From Gemmiger_A avium (GTDB taxonomy: Bacteria; Bacillota; Clostridia; Oscillospirales; Ruminococcaceae), in assembly GCA_019114585.1 (NCBI GenBank), contig DXFE01000037.1:20246-84245 (forward strand): a stretch of DNA of 64,000 bases, read 5' to 3'. Positions within the stretch are counted from its first letter, which is position 1, and the number at the start of each line of letters is the position of its first letter. Below the pieces are notes generated by a model. That model saw only the letters and a list, made by a program, of their open reading frames with translations. It did no database searches and had not been told where the DNA came from. The position numbers and the translations under genes are program-made. Positions 16,100-24,356 of the stretch are shown here, piece by piece.

Positions 16100-17269
16100 C
16101 TACTCGTATACTTCGATCGCCGCCCGCACCGTATCGTTGTTTTCCAGGCTCCAGACGGTGAGGGCGGCGGTGCTCTCCTCCGCCGGGGCGTCGGCGTCCC
16201 AGTAGTAGCGATAAAGATGGGCGGTCATGGCATCCTGCCCGCCCTCCAGGCTCACTGTCAAGAAGCTTCCGTCGGCGCAGCAGGTCAGACCCATAACGAC
16301 CGCCTCGCTCCGGGACAGGGCGGTGGACGCCCCGTCTACCACCAGTTCTGCTAGGTCACCGCCCTTGGCCACCCGATAGATGCCCTTGGAGGATGCATAG
16401 TAATAGTTTCCTTCTGCGTCGGCGCAGGCGGCAAAAGCGGCGGCGGAGGCATTGGGCAGGCTGTCAAACACACAGGCCGTGGCTTCATCTGCATCGGTGC
16501 GCAGCAGTTGAACGCCGGTATCCATATAAGCTAGGCTGTAATAAGCTCCCAGCTCGGTGGGATCCGCCGCCATGCCGGAAATAATGCTGCGCTGCAGGGT
16601 ATTGGTCAGGGCGGTCAGTTCTTCACAGGCGCCGGTGGCCAGGTCCAGCTTCCAGGGGCTGGTGGTTTTCATCATGCCGTTTTCATCCACCAGAACGGCG
16701 GGCGCATCCGCGCTGGCCGGGACCAGGCTCATGCCCAGCAACAAAAGGGATTCCCCGCCCAGCGGGTAGGCATCCGAAAGCTGCACAATGTTTTCCGGCA
16801 GGGTGACCGGGTCCAGGGCGCCGGTCTCCGGGTCCAGCGTCCAGTAGCTTTCCTTGCGCTGGCCGTTATCTTCCTTCACGGCGGTAACAAAGCAGCCGCC
16901 GTCCGGCAGCATGCGGCACACCCCGAAGGACTCCGCCCCGGCTGGCTGCCAGTCCACGGTAATCTCCTGCCAGGTGGCCCCGTTGTCAGCGCTTGTCAAC
17001 AGGTGCAGCGTATTGTCCGCCCCCGCTTCCAGCATCCGCACCGAGCCGTCCGCCAGGGCCACCGGCGTTTTATAGCTGCGGGCGTTTTCATCCGGCGTGA
17101 CCTCTTCTTCCCGCCAGGCGCCGGTGGTGGAGACCGCGCTGTCCGGTTCCAAGGTATTCTGCCCGCCGGCCGAAGAGGCGGGTGCTTTTCCGCAGCCTGC
17201 CAGCGCGGCGGTCAATACCGCGGCCAGCACACCGGCCGCGATCCGTTTTATGATGTCTGTTCGATTCAT
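16100..17269 (-). CDS. N-terminal half of split propeller/solute-binding lipoprotein (ends at amber codon)
   Basis: 389 residues from ATG (17269), with AAGGAAGG upstream. A lipoprotein signal ends in LAGC (about residue 26), so the protein is anchored outside the membrane. The rest is repetitive and beta-rich (SVRMLEAGADNTLHLL, WKLDLATGACEEL, EGNYYYASSKGIYRV), resembling BNR/YCF48-type propellers. It ends with ALTVWSLENNDTVRAAIEVYE and then TAG, exactly where a binding-protein domain should begin. The gene is divergent from a response regulator/histidine kinase pair. It may be a nonsense-mutated pseudogene, a truncated sensor lipoprotein, or part of a readthrough product. Confidence 0.78.
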   Translation of the reverse strand: MNRTDIIKRIAAGVLAAVLTAALAGCGKAPASSAGGQNTLEPDSAVSTTGAWREEEVTPDENARSYKTPVALADGSVRMLEAGADNTLHLLTSADNGATWQEITVDWQPAGAESFGVCRMLPDGGCFVTAVKEDNGQRKESYWTLDPETGALDPVTLPENIVQLSDAYPLGGESLLLLGMSLVPASADAPAVLVDENGMMKTTSPWKLDLATGACEELTALTNTLQRSIISGMAADPTELGAYYSLAYMDTGVQLLRTDADEATACVFDSLPNASAAAFAACADAEGNYYYASSKGIYRVAKGGDLAELVVDGASTALSRSEAVVMGLTCCADGSFLTVSLEGGQDAMTAHLYRYYWDADAPAEESTAALTVWSLENNDTVRAAIEVYE

Positions 17270-17339
17270 GATCTGACCTTCCTTTCCGCCCAAAGCGGGA
17301 GTATGGTTCTGAGTATACAAAGGAAAGCTGAAAAAATCC

Positions 17340-17364
17340 TGGAAAGCAGGCGGGCGGCTTTCCA
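17340..17364. promoter_or_regulatory. Inverted repeat in the divergent promoter region of cassette 1
   Basis: TGGAAAGC (17340-17347) and GCTTTCCA (17357-17364) are perfect 8-bp inverted arms with a 9-bp spacer. A further AGGAAAGC copy lies at 17321, 19 bp upstream. The repeat sits between the split lipoprotein gene and the response-regulator gene. A TATAAT at 17387-17392 follows for the rightward gene, with no good -35 hexamer. It is a plausible operator for the adjacent OmpR-type regulator. Confidence 0.6.
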
Positions 17365-17416
17365 GATTTATTCAAGGAAACGGGTGTATAATACAATAGG
17401 AAAAGGAGGCACGATC

Positions 17417-18097
17417 ATGCGGATCTTACTGATCGAGGACGACGCGGCCCTGTGCACGGTGCTCGTTCCGGTATTGGAAAAGGCGGGGTTTGGCTGCGAT
17501 GTGTGCGGCCGCGGCCCCGAGGGTCTGGCGCTGCTGCGGCAGAACCCTTACGATGCGGTGATGCTGGACCGGATGCTGCCGGGCATGGACGGGCTGGAGC
17601 TGCTGCGTGCCGCCCGGCGGGCCGGATGTTCGGTGCCGGTGCTGCTGCTCACGGCGCTGGGCCGGGTGGAGGACCGGGTGGACGGGCTAAACGCCGGGGC
17701 GGACGATTATCTGACCAAGCCCTTTGACAACCGGGAACTGATTGCCCGGCTGCGGGCGCTGGGCCGCCGCCCCGCCGAAACGGTGGACACCCGGTTGCGG
17801 TGCGGCGACCTGACCCTGGACCCTGCCGCCCTGACCCTGACCGGCCCGGCGGGAGCGGTGCGCCTGTCCCGCAACGAAAACGCGCTGCTGGAGGCGCTGC
17901 TGCGCCGCCCCGGCCAGCTGGTGGGGCGGGACGCCTTGTTCCATGCGGTATGGGGCGCGGAGGATTTTGTGGAAGAGGGCAATCTGGACAGTTACATCCA
18001 TTTTGTGCGCCGCCGCCTGCGGGCGGTGGGCAGCCGCACGGCCATCCAGACCGTGCGGGGCATGGGCTACTGTCTGGCCGGGGAGGACACGCCATGA
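17417..18097 (+). CDS. OmpR/PhoB-family response regulator, cassette 1
   Basis: 226 residues. The receiver domain (1-120) has the acidic pair at 8-9, phospho-acceptor Asp51 (VMLDRMLPG) and the conserved Lys in YLTKPFD. The C-terminal winged helix (about 130-222) includes LVGRDALFHAVWGAE and a recognition-helix region ending IQTVRGMGYCL. The start follows AAAAGGAGG. The gene overlaps its kinase by 4 bp (ATGA). It is divergent from the split lipoprotein gene, whose operon it probably controls. Confidence 0.95.
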   Translation: MRILLIEDDAALCTVLVPVLEKAGFGCDVCGRGPEGLALLRQNPYDAVMLDRMLPGMDGLELLRAARRAGCSVPVLLLTALGRVEDRVDGLNAGADDYLTKPFDNRELIARLRALGRRPAETVDTRLRCGDLTLDPAALTLTGPAGAVRLSRNENALLEALLRRPGQLVGRDALFHAVWGAEDFVEEGNLDSYIHFVRRRLRAVGSRTAIQTVRGMGYCLAGEDTP

Positions 18098-19350
18098 TCC
18101 CGGCGCTGCGCCGGCGGCTGACCGGGCTGTACGCGCTGCTCTCGGCGCTGGTGCTGGCGGCGGCCCTGGCCGCGGGCGGAATGCTGGAGGCCCGGGCATT
18201 GTGCCGGGCCGATGAGGAAAGCCTGCTGCAGGCCCTGGAAACGCTGGCCGCCCGGGTAAACAGCGGCGCTTTGGCCGACAGCTGGCTGGCCGAACTGGAG
18301 CAGACCTACGACTGCCGGTTTTATCTGGAGGACAACGGTGTGCCCCTGGCCTATACCCGGCAGAACGGCACCGGGGACCTGGTGGCCGGCGACCTGCTGG
18401 CCCGCTGCGCCGCCCTGCCCGCGGGGCAGACCGGGCGGTTCACCTTTACCGGGCCGGACGGCCGGCAATACCGGTGCGCGGCGCTGGCGCTGGTTCCGGC
18501 CAATCTGCGCCAGCCGGCCCGCCCGCTGCTGGCGCTGCGCAGCGCCGCGCCGCTTCGGCGGCAGCTGGCGGAGGTGGCCGTAAAATACAGCCTGCTCTGG
18601 GCGGGGGGCGTGGCGCTGCTCGTCGCGGCAGGGGCGCTGCTGGCCCGGATCGCCCTGAAACCCACCGGTGAGGCGCTGCGCCGCCAGAACGAGTTTGTGG
18701 CAGCGGCCAGCCATGAACTGCGCAGCCCGCTCACGGTGATCAAAAGCAGTCTGCAGGCCGCGGCGGACGAGCCGGCGCGTCAGGACAGGCTGCTGACCAT
18801 TGCCCGTGCCGAGACCGACCGGATGCAGCGGCTGACCGAAGAACTGCTGTTTCTGGCCGGGCAGGACGCCCACGGCCTGACCCTGCGGCCGGAAACGCTG
18901 GAGCCGGACACCCTGCTGCTGGAATTCTGGGAGGCCTGGCAGGCCCCCGCCCGGCAGAGCGGTCATCCGCTGACGCTGAATCTGCCGGATGACCCGCTGC
19001 CCGCCTTGCGGGCAGACCGCCAGCGGCTGGAGCAGCTGCTGGGCATCCTGCTGCACAACGCACTGGACTACACCCCCGCGGGCGGCGGCATTGAACTGGC
19101 GGTCTGCCGACGGGACAAGGCGGTGCGGTTCTCGGTGCGGGATCACGGCCCGGGCGTGCCGGACCGGGACAAGGGCCGCATCTTCCGCCGGTTTGCCCGG
19201 GGCGAGAGCAGCCGCACCGGCAAGGAGCATTTCGGGCTGGGGCTTTCCATCGCCCGGCAGATCGCACTGCTTCACAAAGGGAAACTCTGGGTGGAGGACG
19301 CGCCGGGCGGCGGCGCGGTGTTTTATCTGGAACTGCCGGTGGACCGGTAA
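18094..19350 (+). CDS. Membrane sensor histidine kinase, cassette 1
   Basis: 418 residues. Two membrane segments (about 10-30 and 165-186) flank an extracytoplasmic sensor region of about 130 residues with no family I recognise. The phospho-acceptor is His207 in AASHELRSPL, followed by a HATPase domain (N-box LLHNALDYTP, G1 DHGPGVPDRD, G2 GLGLSIARQI). There is hardly any HAMP linker: only about 20 residues separate the second membrane segment from the H-box. The partner is the upstream regulator. It ends 1 bp from the stop of the convergent cassette-2 lipoprotein gene. Confidence 0.95.
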   Translation: MIPALRRRLTGLYALLSALVLAAALAAGGMLEARALCRADEESLLQALETLAARVNSGALADSWLAELEQTYDCRFYLEDNGVPLAYTRQNGTGDLVAGDLLARCAALPAGQTGRFTFTGPDGRQYRCAALALVPANLRQPARPLLALRSAAPLRRQLAEVAVKYSLLWAGGVALLVAAGALLARIALKPTGEALRRQNEFVAAASHELRSPLTVIKSSLQAAADEPARQDRLLTIARAETDRMQRLTEELLFLAGQDAHGLTLRPETLEPDTLLLEFWEAWQAPARQSGHPLTLNLPDDPLPALRADRQRLEQLLGILLHNALDYTPAGGGIELAVCRRDKAVRFSVRDHGPGVPDRDKGRIFRRFARGESSRTGKEHFGLGLSIARQIALLHKGKLWVEDAPGGGAVFYLELPVDR

Positions 19351-19351
19351 C

Positions 19352-21589
19352 TCAGTTCTGTTCCGCCAGCCGCAGGGCGGCGGCTTCTTTCACCGCCTGG
19401 CAGGCGGTTTCGGGGGTAAGCTCCCCGTCGTACAGGCGGGCGGCGGCTTCCCGGGCCGCGGCTTGCAGCACCGTATCGGGGATCACAGCGGTGAGGGAAT
19501 CCAGCACCGCGTTTTCGTCGTTGGTGACCGTAAAGGGGTCGGTCTGGCGCACCCGGTCCAGGGCGGCGGCCAGGCCGCTTTCGGTGACCGGCAGCGCGTC
19601 CAGGCCGGCGGCGCTCTGCACCGTATCCGAAAGCATCAGCTGCAGGAAGTCCAGCGCCAGGGCCTGGTTTTCACTATTTACCGGCAGCGCGGCTGCGCAG
19701 AGCGGTTCCAGCACACCTGTGCCCTCCACGCCGGGCATCGGATACAGGGTCACTTCACCGGGGGCGGAGCCTGTCAGGCTGCCCTCCTCGTCCCGCTGCA
19801 GCAGGCTGAACGCGGTGGCCTGCACGGCGCTGCCCCAACCTTCGGCAAACCAGCGGCCCTCGCCGTTCCAGAAGTTGTTCAGGGTACCGGCGGAATATCC
19901 GGCGGCATAGAATTCGGCGTTTGCCGCGCCCTCCATCTCCGGTTCTTCGCCCGCGGTACTGGCCTGGATGGTCTTGGCCCCGGCGGCACGGGCGATGCGG
20001 TTCAGCTGTTCGGTAAATTCGGTATAGGCGTCCGGCTGGAACTGCCCGTCCCGCCAGATGGCGTCGGCGCTGGCCGGGTAAAACAAATCAAATATCTGCT
20101 CATACAGAGAACTGGAAAACGCCAGGCAGGCATTCGCCTCTCCGCTTTGCTCCATGGCGTCGGCAATGCCGGACAGGGAGAGCAGCCGGTCGTCCACCGT
20201 ATCCGGGCGGCCGCCCACGATGTAGGCCCGCATCCCCATGGGCACGGCGTACAGCCCGTCCTCCCGGGTGTAAGCGGCCAGAACGTTTTCCCGCACGGCG
20301 CTCCAGTCGGCCAGGCCGGTCAGATCGGTGAGCAGCCCCTGCCGGATCAGCGAATCCCCCGCCAGGCCGTCCAGAATCAGCAGGTCGGGGCCCGTGCCCG
20401 CCAGCAGTTCGGTGTTCAGCTGCCGGATCACGTCCTCCCGGGTGGCGCCGGTGCCCTCCGCATTGGTCATGCCTACCGTATACTCGATCCGGGTTTCCGG
20501 GTGAAGGTTGTTCCATTCCGCGATGGCCTGCCGCACCAGGGCGCTTTCTTCCAGAGAATAGACGGTCAGGGTGTTCTCCACCGTCTTGGCCGGGTCGTAC
20601 ACGTAGCGGCAGAGGGTCTGCCCGCCGCCGCTCTCCACCAGCAGCCAGAGCGCACCGTCCGAAGCCGCGCAGCCGGTAAAGGCGCTGGTCGACTCGGGGC
20701 CCCAGGCATAGTCGCTGCCATGCATCAGGATTTCCCGGGTGTCCCCGGACAGGGTATAATGGGAGAGGATGCGTTCCTGCTCGTTTTCATAGGAGAGGTG
20801 ATAAAAGCCCTCCCCCTCCCAGTCCGGGAAGATGGTGCCCATGGGCAGGGTCAGGCTGCTGGCTTTCTCCATCTCCGGCAGGGTATACGCCGGGGCATAG
20901 CCGTTGCTTCCGGCCCACGCATACCCATTGCGCACGGCGCTGGCATAGAAGCTGGCCCCGCTGCCCTGGGCTGACGGTTCATACTGGTTGACCAGCTTTC
21001 CCTCGGTGCTGAACACCGCCCAGTGGCCATTGTTGGCCGAGACAAAGACCCAGCCCTCGCTGACCCCGTCCAGCGTGCAGAACAGGCCATCGCCAAAATT
21101 GCCGGTCAGCAATTCACAGCCGGTGAAATCCACCGGGATGGAGACCAGCGCACCGTTCTCCACCCGCCACAACCGGAAAGGGGTATCCTCCGGCTGGGTA
21201 TTTTGTTTGCCGGCCAGCAGGTAGAGGGTTCCTGCCTCGTCGGCGGCCATGCTGACCCTGTAGGCGCCATCCGCACAGGCGGCGGCCAGTTCTTCATCCC
21301 AGGGCAGGGGCTGTCCGGTGACCGTGCCGTCCGGCTGGACGATATAGCTGGCCGCCCCGCCCTGCCAGCCCTCCTGCCGGTACAGGGCTTCCACCGTGGA
21401 CGCGCCATAGAGAGTGACGCTGCCGTCCGCGTTGGGGAAGATCCCGGTGCAGTAAAAATCCGGATCGGGCAGCGGGATACGCTGCTCCACATAGCCGCCG
21501 GACACCGTTTCCTCCTGGGGAACGGCCCGGCCGCAGCCGGTCAGCAGCACAGCGGCGGCCAGAACCGCCGCAAAAAGTTTTTGTTTCAT
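19352..21589 (-). CDS. Large lipoprotein with propeller-like and solute-binding-protein domains, cassette 2
   Basis: 745 residues. A lipoprotein signal with LLTGC (Cys19) anchors it outside the membrane. Residues about 30-345 are beta-rich with repeat-like segments (GSVTLYGASTVEALY, GTLYLLAGKQ, GVSEGWVFVSANNGHWAVF), resembling a WD/BNR propeller. Residues about 350-740 look like a sugar-type binding protein (TLTVYSLEESALVRQAIAEWNNLHPETRIEYT, LLAGTGPDLLILDGL). It is the intact paralogue of the split gene at 14975-17269. No permease genes follow it, so it may sense rather than import. It is divergent from its own kinase pair, and its start has GGAGG. Confidence 0.82.
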   Translation of the reverse strand: MKQKLFAAVLAAAVLLTGCGRAVPQEETVSGGYVEQRIPLPDPDFYCTGIFPNADGSVTLYGASTVEALYRQEGWQGGAASYIVQPDGTVTGQPLPWDEELAAACADGAYRVSMAADEAGTLYLLAGKQNTQPEDTPFRLWRVENGALVSIPVDFTGCELLTGNFGDGLFCTLDGVSEGWVFVSANNGHWAVFSTEGKLVNQYEPSAQGSGASFYASAVRNGYAWAGSNGYAPAYTLPEMEKASSLTLPMGTIFPDWEGEGFYHLSYENEQERILSHYTLSGDTREILMHGSDYAWGPESTSAFTGCAASDGALWLLVESGGGQTLCRYVYDPAKTVENTLTVYSLEESALVRQAIAEWNNLHPETRIEYTVGMTNAEGTGATREDVIRQLNTELLAGTGPDLLILDGLAGDSLIRQGLLTDLTGLADWSAVRENVLAAYTREDGLYAVPMGMRAYIVGGRPDTVDDRLLSLSGIADAMEQSGEANACLAFSSSLYEQIFDLFYPASADAIWRDGQFQPDAYTEFTEQLNRIARAAGAKTIQASTAGEEPEMEGAANAEFYAAGYSAGTLNNFWNGEGRWFAEGWGSAVQATAFSLLQRDEEGSLTGSAPGEVTLYPMPGVEGTGVLEPLCAAALPVNSENQALALDFLQLMLSDTVQSAAGLDALPVTESGLAAALDRVRQTDPFTVTNDENAVLDSLTAVIPDTVLQAAAREAAARLYDGELTPETACQAVKEAAALRLAEQN

Positions 21590-21634
21590 ACCTTGCCTCC
21601 TGTCGTGTTGTGTACACAGGATATCAGGGAAAAA

Positions 21635-21675
21635 TCTAAATCCGGTCTAAAACGGGCTTTAGACAGAAAATAGAC
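21635..21675. promoter_or_regulatory. Operator-like array of four half-sites between divergent cassette-2 genes
   Basis: TCTAAA at 21635 and 21646 form an 11-bp-spaced direct repeat. TTTAGAC at 21658 and AATAGAC at 21669 form a second 11-bp-spaced pair in the opposite orientation. The central arms gtctaaa (21645-21651) and tttagac (21658-21664) make a perfect inverted repeat. An 11-bp periodic direct repeat is the classic footprint of OmpR/PhoB regulators. TATACT (21686-21691) downstream is a likely -10 for the rightward regulator gene. Confidence 0.72.
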
Positions 21676-21728
21676 CCGGCTTTTTTATACTACTATACAC
21701 CATATCCTGTAAACGGGAGGACCCTGTT

Positions 21729-22400
21729 ATGCAATTGCTTTTAATAGAAGACGACCGGGCGCTGTGCGAATTTCTGGTTCCGCTGCTGCGCACCCACGGC
21801 CACAGCGTGACCGCCGCGCACACCGGCCCGGACGGGCTGGCGGCGCTGCGGGAGGGCGAATTTGACGGGGTGATCCTGGACCGGATGCTGCCCGGGCTGG
21901 ACGGGCTGACCCTGCTGCACACCCTGCGGGCGGAGGGATTCACCCTGCCGGTGCTGATGCTCACCGCCCTGGGCGCGCCCGGCGACAAGGTGGAGGGGCT
22001 GGACGCCGGGGCGGACGACTACCTGGCCAAGCCCTTTGACGCCAGCGAACTGCTGGCCCGGCTGCGGGCGCTGGCCCGGGGGCGCAGCGGCGGATACGGG
22101 GCGGTGGTGCGCTGCGGCGACGCGGCACTGGACACCGGGGCCCGGGTGCTGACCGGGCCGAAAGGCCGGTGCGAGGTATCCGGCCGGGAAGCGGCGCTGC
22201 TGGCCTTTCTGTTCCGCAACGCCGGGCAGGTGCTGCCCCGCGCCCTGCTGCTGGACCGGGTGTGGGGCGCCGACAGCGAGGTGGAAGAGGGCAACCTGAA
22301 TAACTACATCTTTTTTGCCCGGCGACGGCTGCAGCAGGTGGGCAGCCGGGTGCAGATCCAGACGGTGCGCGGGCTGGGCTACCGTGCGGGCGAATGCTGA
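21729..22400 (+). CDS. OmpR/PhoB-family response regulator, cassette 2
   Basis: 223 residues, closely similar in layout to the cassette-1 regulator. The receiver has acidic residues 8-9, Asp51 (VILDRMLPG) and Lys in YLAKPFD. The winged helix includes VLPRALLLDRVWGADSEVEEGNLNNY and IQTVRGLGYRAG. It starts behind GGGAGG and overlaps the kinase start by 7 bp. The divergent promoter region carries a strong candidate operator, so it likely controls the facing lipoprotein gene and itself. Confidence 0.95.
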   Translation: MQLLLIEDDRALCEFLVPLLRTHGHSVTAAHTGPDGLAALREGEFDGVILDRMLPGLDGLTLLHTLRAEGFTLPVLMLTALGAPGDKVEGLDAGADDYLAKPFDASELLARLRALARGRSGGYGAVVRCGDAALDTGARVLTGPKGRCEVSGREAALLAFLFRNAGQVLPRALLLDRVWGADSEVEEGNLNNYIFFARRRLQQVGSRVQIQTVRGLGYRAGEC

Positions 22401-23662
22401 CCCGGCTGCGCCGCCGCCTGACCATGCTGGCGGCGGTGCTCACCGGCAGCGTGGTGGTAGCAGTGGCGGCGATGTCCTTTCTGCTCTGCGGCCGGATGTA
22501 CACCGCCCAGCGGCAGGCGGCTTTTGAAGCGGCGGTGTCCGATCTGGCCAGCCAGTGGGAACTGGACAGCGCGCTGGACTGGCAGAGAATCCAGGATTCC
22601 GCTGCCCGCAACAGCATCCGGTTCTATTTTGCGGAGAACGGCTCCGCCCTGCTGCTCTCCGGCCTGGCGGAGGAGAGCGACCGGGCGCTGGTATGGCAGG
22701 CGCTGCGGCTGGCGGGCTTTGACCCGGACACGCCGCCTCTGTCCGCCGGAGGGCAGGCGCAGGCGCTGGAACGGGTGGAGCTCACCGGCGGCGACGCCCG
22801 TGTAACGGCCCGCAAGCAGGCCACCGGCCGCGGCTGGCGGCTGCTGGTTGCCTGGCAGCCACTGGCGGGTGAGCAGCGGGTACTGCGCCGTACCGCCGCA
22901 GTCTTTTTACTGGTGGCGCTGGCGGGGGTGGCCCTGCTGGCGGCGCTGTGCTGGCTGGTGGCGGGGCGGGCCATCCGCCCGGTGCGCCGCGCCATGGACC
23001 AGCAGCGGGAGTTTGTGCGGGCGGCAGGGCATGAACTGCGCACCCCGCTGGGGGTGCTGCGGGCCGGGCTGGCAGTGCTGCCCGGCGAAGACCCGGACAC
23101 CGCCCGGCGGCACATCGGCCTGCTGGACAGCGAAGCCGCCCGGATGGGCGGCCTGATCGACCAGCTGCTGATCCTCTCCGGCGGGGGGCTGGTGCAGCCG
23201 GGCCCTGCACAGCGGCTGGAACCGGACACCCTTCTGCTGGAGATGGCCGAAGCCTGGGAACCGGCGGCGCGCCGGGCCGGGCGGCGGATCGAAGCCGCTC
23301 TGCCCCCGGAACCGCTGCCCCCGGTGCAGGCCAGCCGGGAAGAACTGTGCCAGATCCTGAGCATATTTCTGGACAACGCGCTGCGCTACGCACCGGCAGG
23401 ATCGGCGGTGGAGCTGGCCTGCTGCCAGCGGGGCCGCCGCATGGTATGGGAGGTGCGCGACCACGGCCCGGGCGTGCCGGACGCGGATAAGCCGGCCGTA
23501 TTCCGCCGGTTCTGGCGGGCGGAATCCTCCCGCGCCGACCGGCAGCATTTTGGTCTGGGGCTCTCGGTGGCCGCCGAACTGGCCGAACGCTGCCGCCTGC
23601 AGCTGGGGGTGACCGACACGCCGGGCGGCGGCGCCTGCTTCTGGGTGGCGGCTGTTCTATGA
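22394..23662 (+). CDS. Membrane sensor histidine kinase, cassette 2
   Basis: 422 residues. Membrane segments near 11-33 and 168-190 bracket an extracytoplasmic region of about 135 residues, different in sequence from that of the cassette-1 kinase. H-box AAGHELRTPL (His213), N-box FLDNALRYAP, DHGPGVPDAD and GLGLSVAAEL are all intact. Again there is almost no HAMP domain. The conserved catalytic half but divergent sensor suggests that the two cassettes respond to different signals. Confidence 0.95.
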   Translation: MLTRLRRRLTMLAAVLTGSVVVAVAAMSFLLCGRMYTAQRQAAFEAAVSDLASQWELDSALDWQRIQDSAARNSIRFYFAENGSALLLSGLAEESDRALVWQALRLAGFDPDTPPLSAGGQAQALERVELTGGDARVTARKQATGRGWRLLVAWQPLAGEQRVLRRTAAVFLLVALAGVALLAALCWLVAGRAIRPVRRAMDQQREFVRAAGHELRTPLGVLRAGLAVLPGEDPDTARRHIGLLDSEAARMGGLIDQLLILSGGGLVQPGPAQRLEPDTLLLEMAEAWEPAARRAGRRIEAALPPEPLPPVQASREELCQILSIFLDNALRYAPAGSAVELACCQRGRRMVWEVRDHGPGVPDADKPAVFRRFWRAESSRADRQHFGLGLSVAAELAERCRLQLGVTDTPGGGACFWVAAVL

Positions 23663-23674
23663 AGGTGCACCTGC

Positions 23675-23703
23675 TTGCAGGCGATCGCGTTTTCCGGTAC
23701 AAT
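23675..23703 (+). promoter_or_regulatory. Promoter of the ElbB-like gene
   Basis: TTGCAG (23675-23680), a 17-bp spacer and TACAAT (23698-23703) lie 33 bp before the start codon. Confidence 0.6.
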
Positions 23704-23736
23704 CAGGTTATACACCACCTGAAAGGAGCAAGCGGA

Positions 23737-24294
23737 ATGAAATGGCTGGTTTTGCTGACGGGCTGCGGCCTGGGGGACGGCTCCTGCATTGAGGAAACGG
23801 TGCTGACCTACACCGCCCTGGACAAATACGGCTGTGACTATCTTCCCGTGGCGGAGGATACACAGGCCCCCGCGGTGAATCACATTACCGAGCAGCCGGA
23901 GGAGATGCGCTCGGTTCTGACGGAAGCCGCCCGGCTTGGCCGCGGGCGGATACGCCCCCTGGATAAGGTGGACCCGGCGGAGTACGACGCGCTGGTGATT
24001 CCCGGCGGGCTGGGCCTACTGCGTGACTGCCGCACTCTGGGCACAGCGGAACTGGTACGGCAGCTTGCCGCCCGGGGCAAACGCATCGGCACCATGTGCG
24101 CGGGCATTGATTTTCTGCGGGCGGTGCTGGGGCCGCAGGTTCTGCAGGGCCTGGCGGAGAACACCCCGGCGGACGGTTTCTGCCGCGATGCGGACGGTGC
24201 CTTTTTCTACACCCCCGCGTTTCGCAGAACGGGCAGCTGCCACATCATACAGCAGGGCATTGACGGGATGATCCGGGCTATGCAGGCGACATAA
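23737..24294 (+). CDS. elbB: ElbB-like DJ-1/PfpI superfamily protein
   Basis: 185 residues. It matches the ElbB branch of the DJ-1/PfpI superfamily: LLTGCGLGDGSCIEETVLTY at the N-terminus, NHITEQPEEMRSVLTEAARL, a PGG motif (VIPGGLGLLRD) and the nucleophile-elbow Cys in GTMCAG. E. coli ElbB has been linked to isoprenoid yield and glyoxalase activity, but its in vivo role is unclear. The start at 23737 follows AAAGGAG; the frame extends upstream to 23659 but without a ribosome site. Single gene ending in a strong bidirectional terminator. Confidence 0.82.
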   Translation: MKWLVLLTGCGLGDGSCIEETVLTYTALDKYGCDYLPVAEDTQAPAVNHITEQPEEMRSVLTEAARLGRGRIRPLDKVDPAEYDALVIPGGLGLLRDCRTLGTAELVRQLAARGKRIGTMCAGIDFLRAVLGPQVLQGLAENTPADGFCRDADGAFFYTPAFRRTGSCHIIQQGIDGMIRAMQAT

Positions 24295-24306
24295 TCCCGC
24301 CGAAAC

Positions 24307-24345
24307 AACAGCCCCGGAAACGCCAAGGCGTTTCCGGGGCTGTTG
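24307..24345. terminator. Bidirectional terminator between elbB-like gene and malQ
   Basis: An 18-bp perfect inverted repeat (arms at 24307-24324 and 24328-24345, core gccccggaaacgc) with a 3-nt loop lies between two convergent genes. Confidence 0.85.
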
Positions 24346-24356
24346 TTGTCTCATTT

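Noticed and set aside
16100..16102. Amber codon as a pyrrolysine or recoding site
   Set aside because: No pyl genes or recoding structure are seen, and prfA encodes a standard RF1. A nonsense change or error is simpler.
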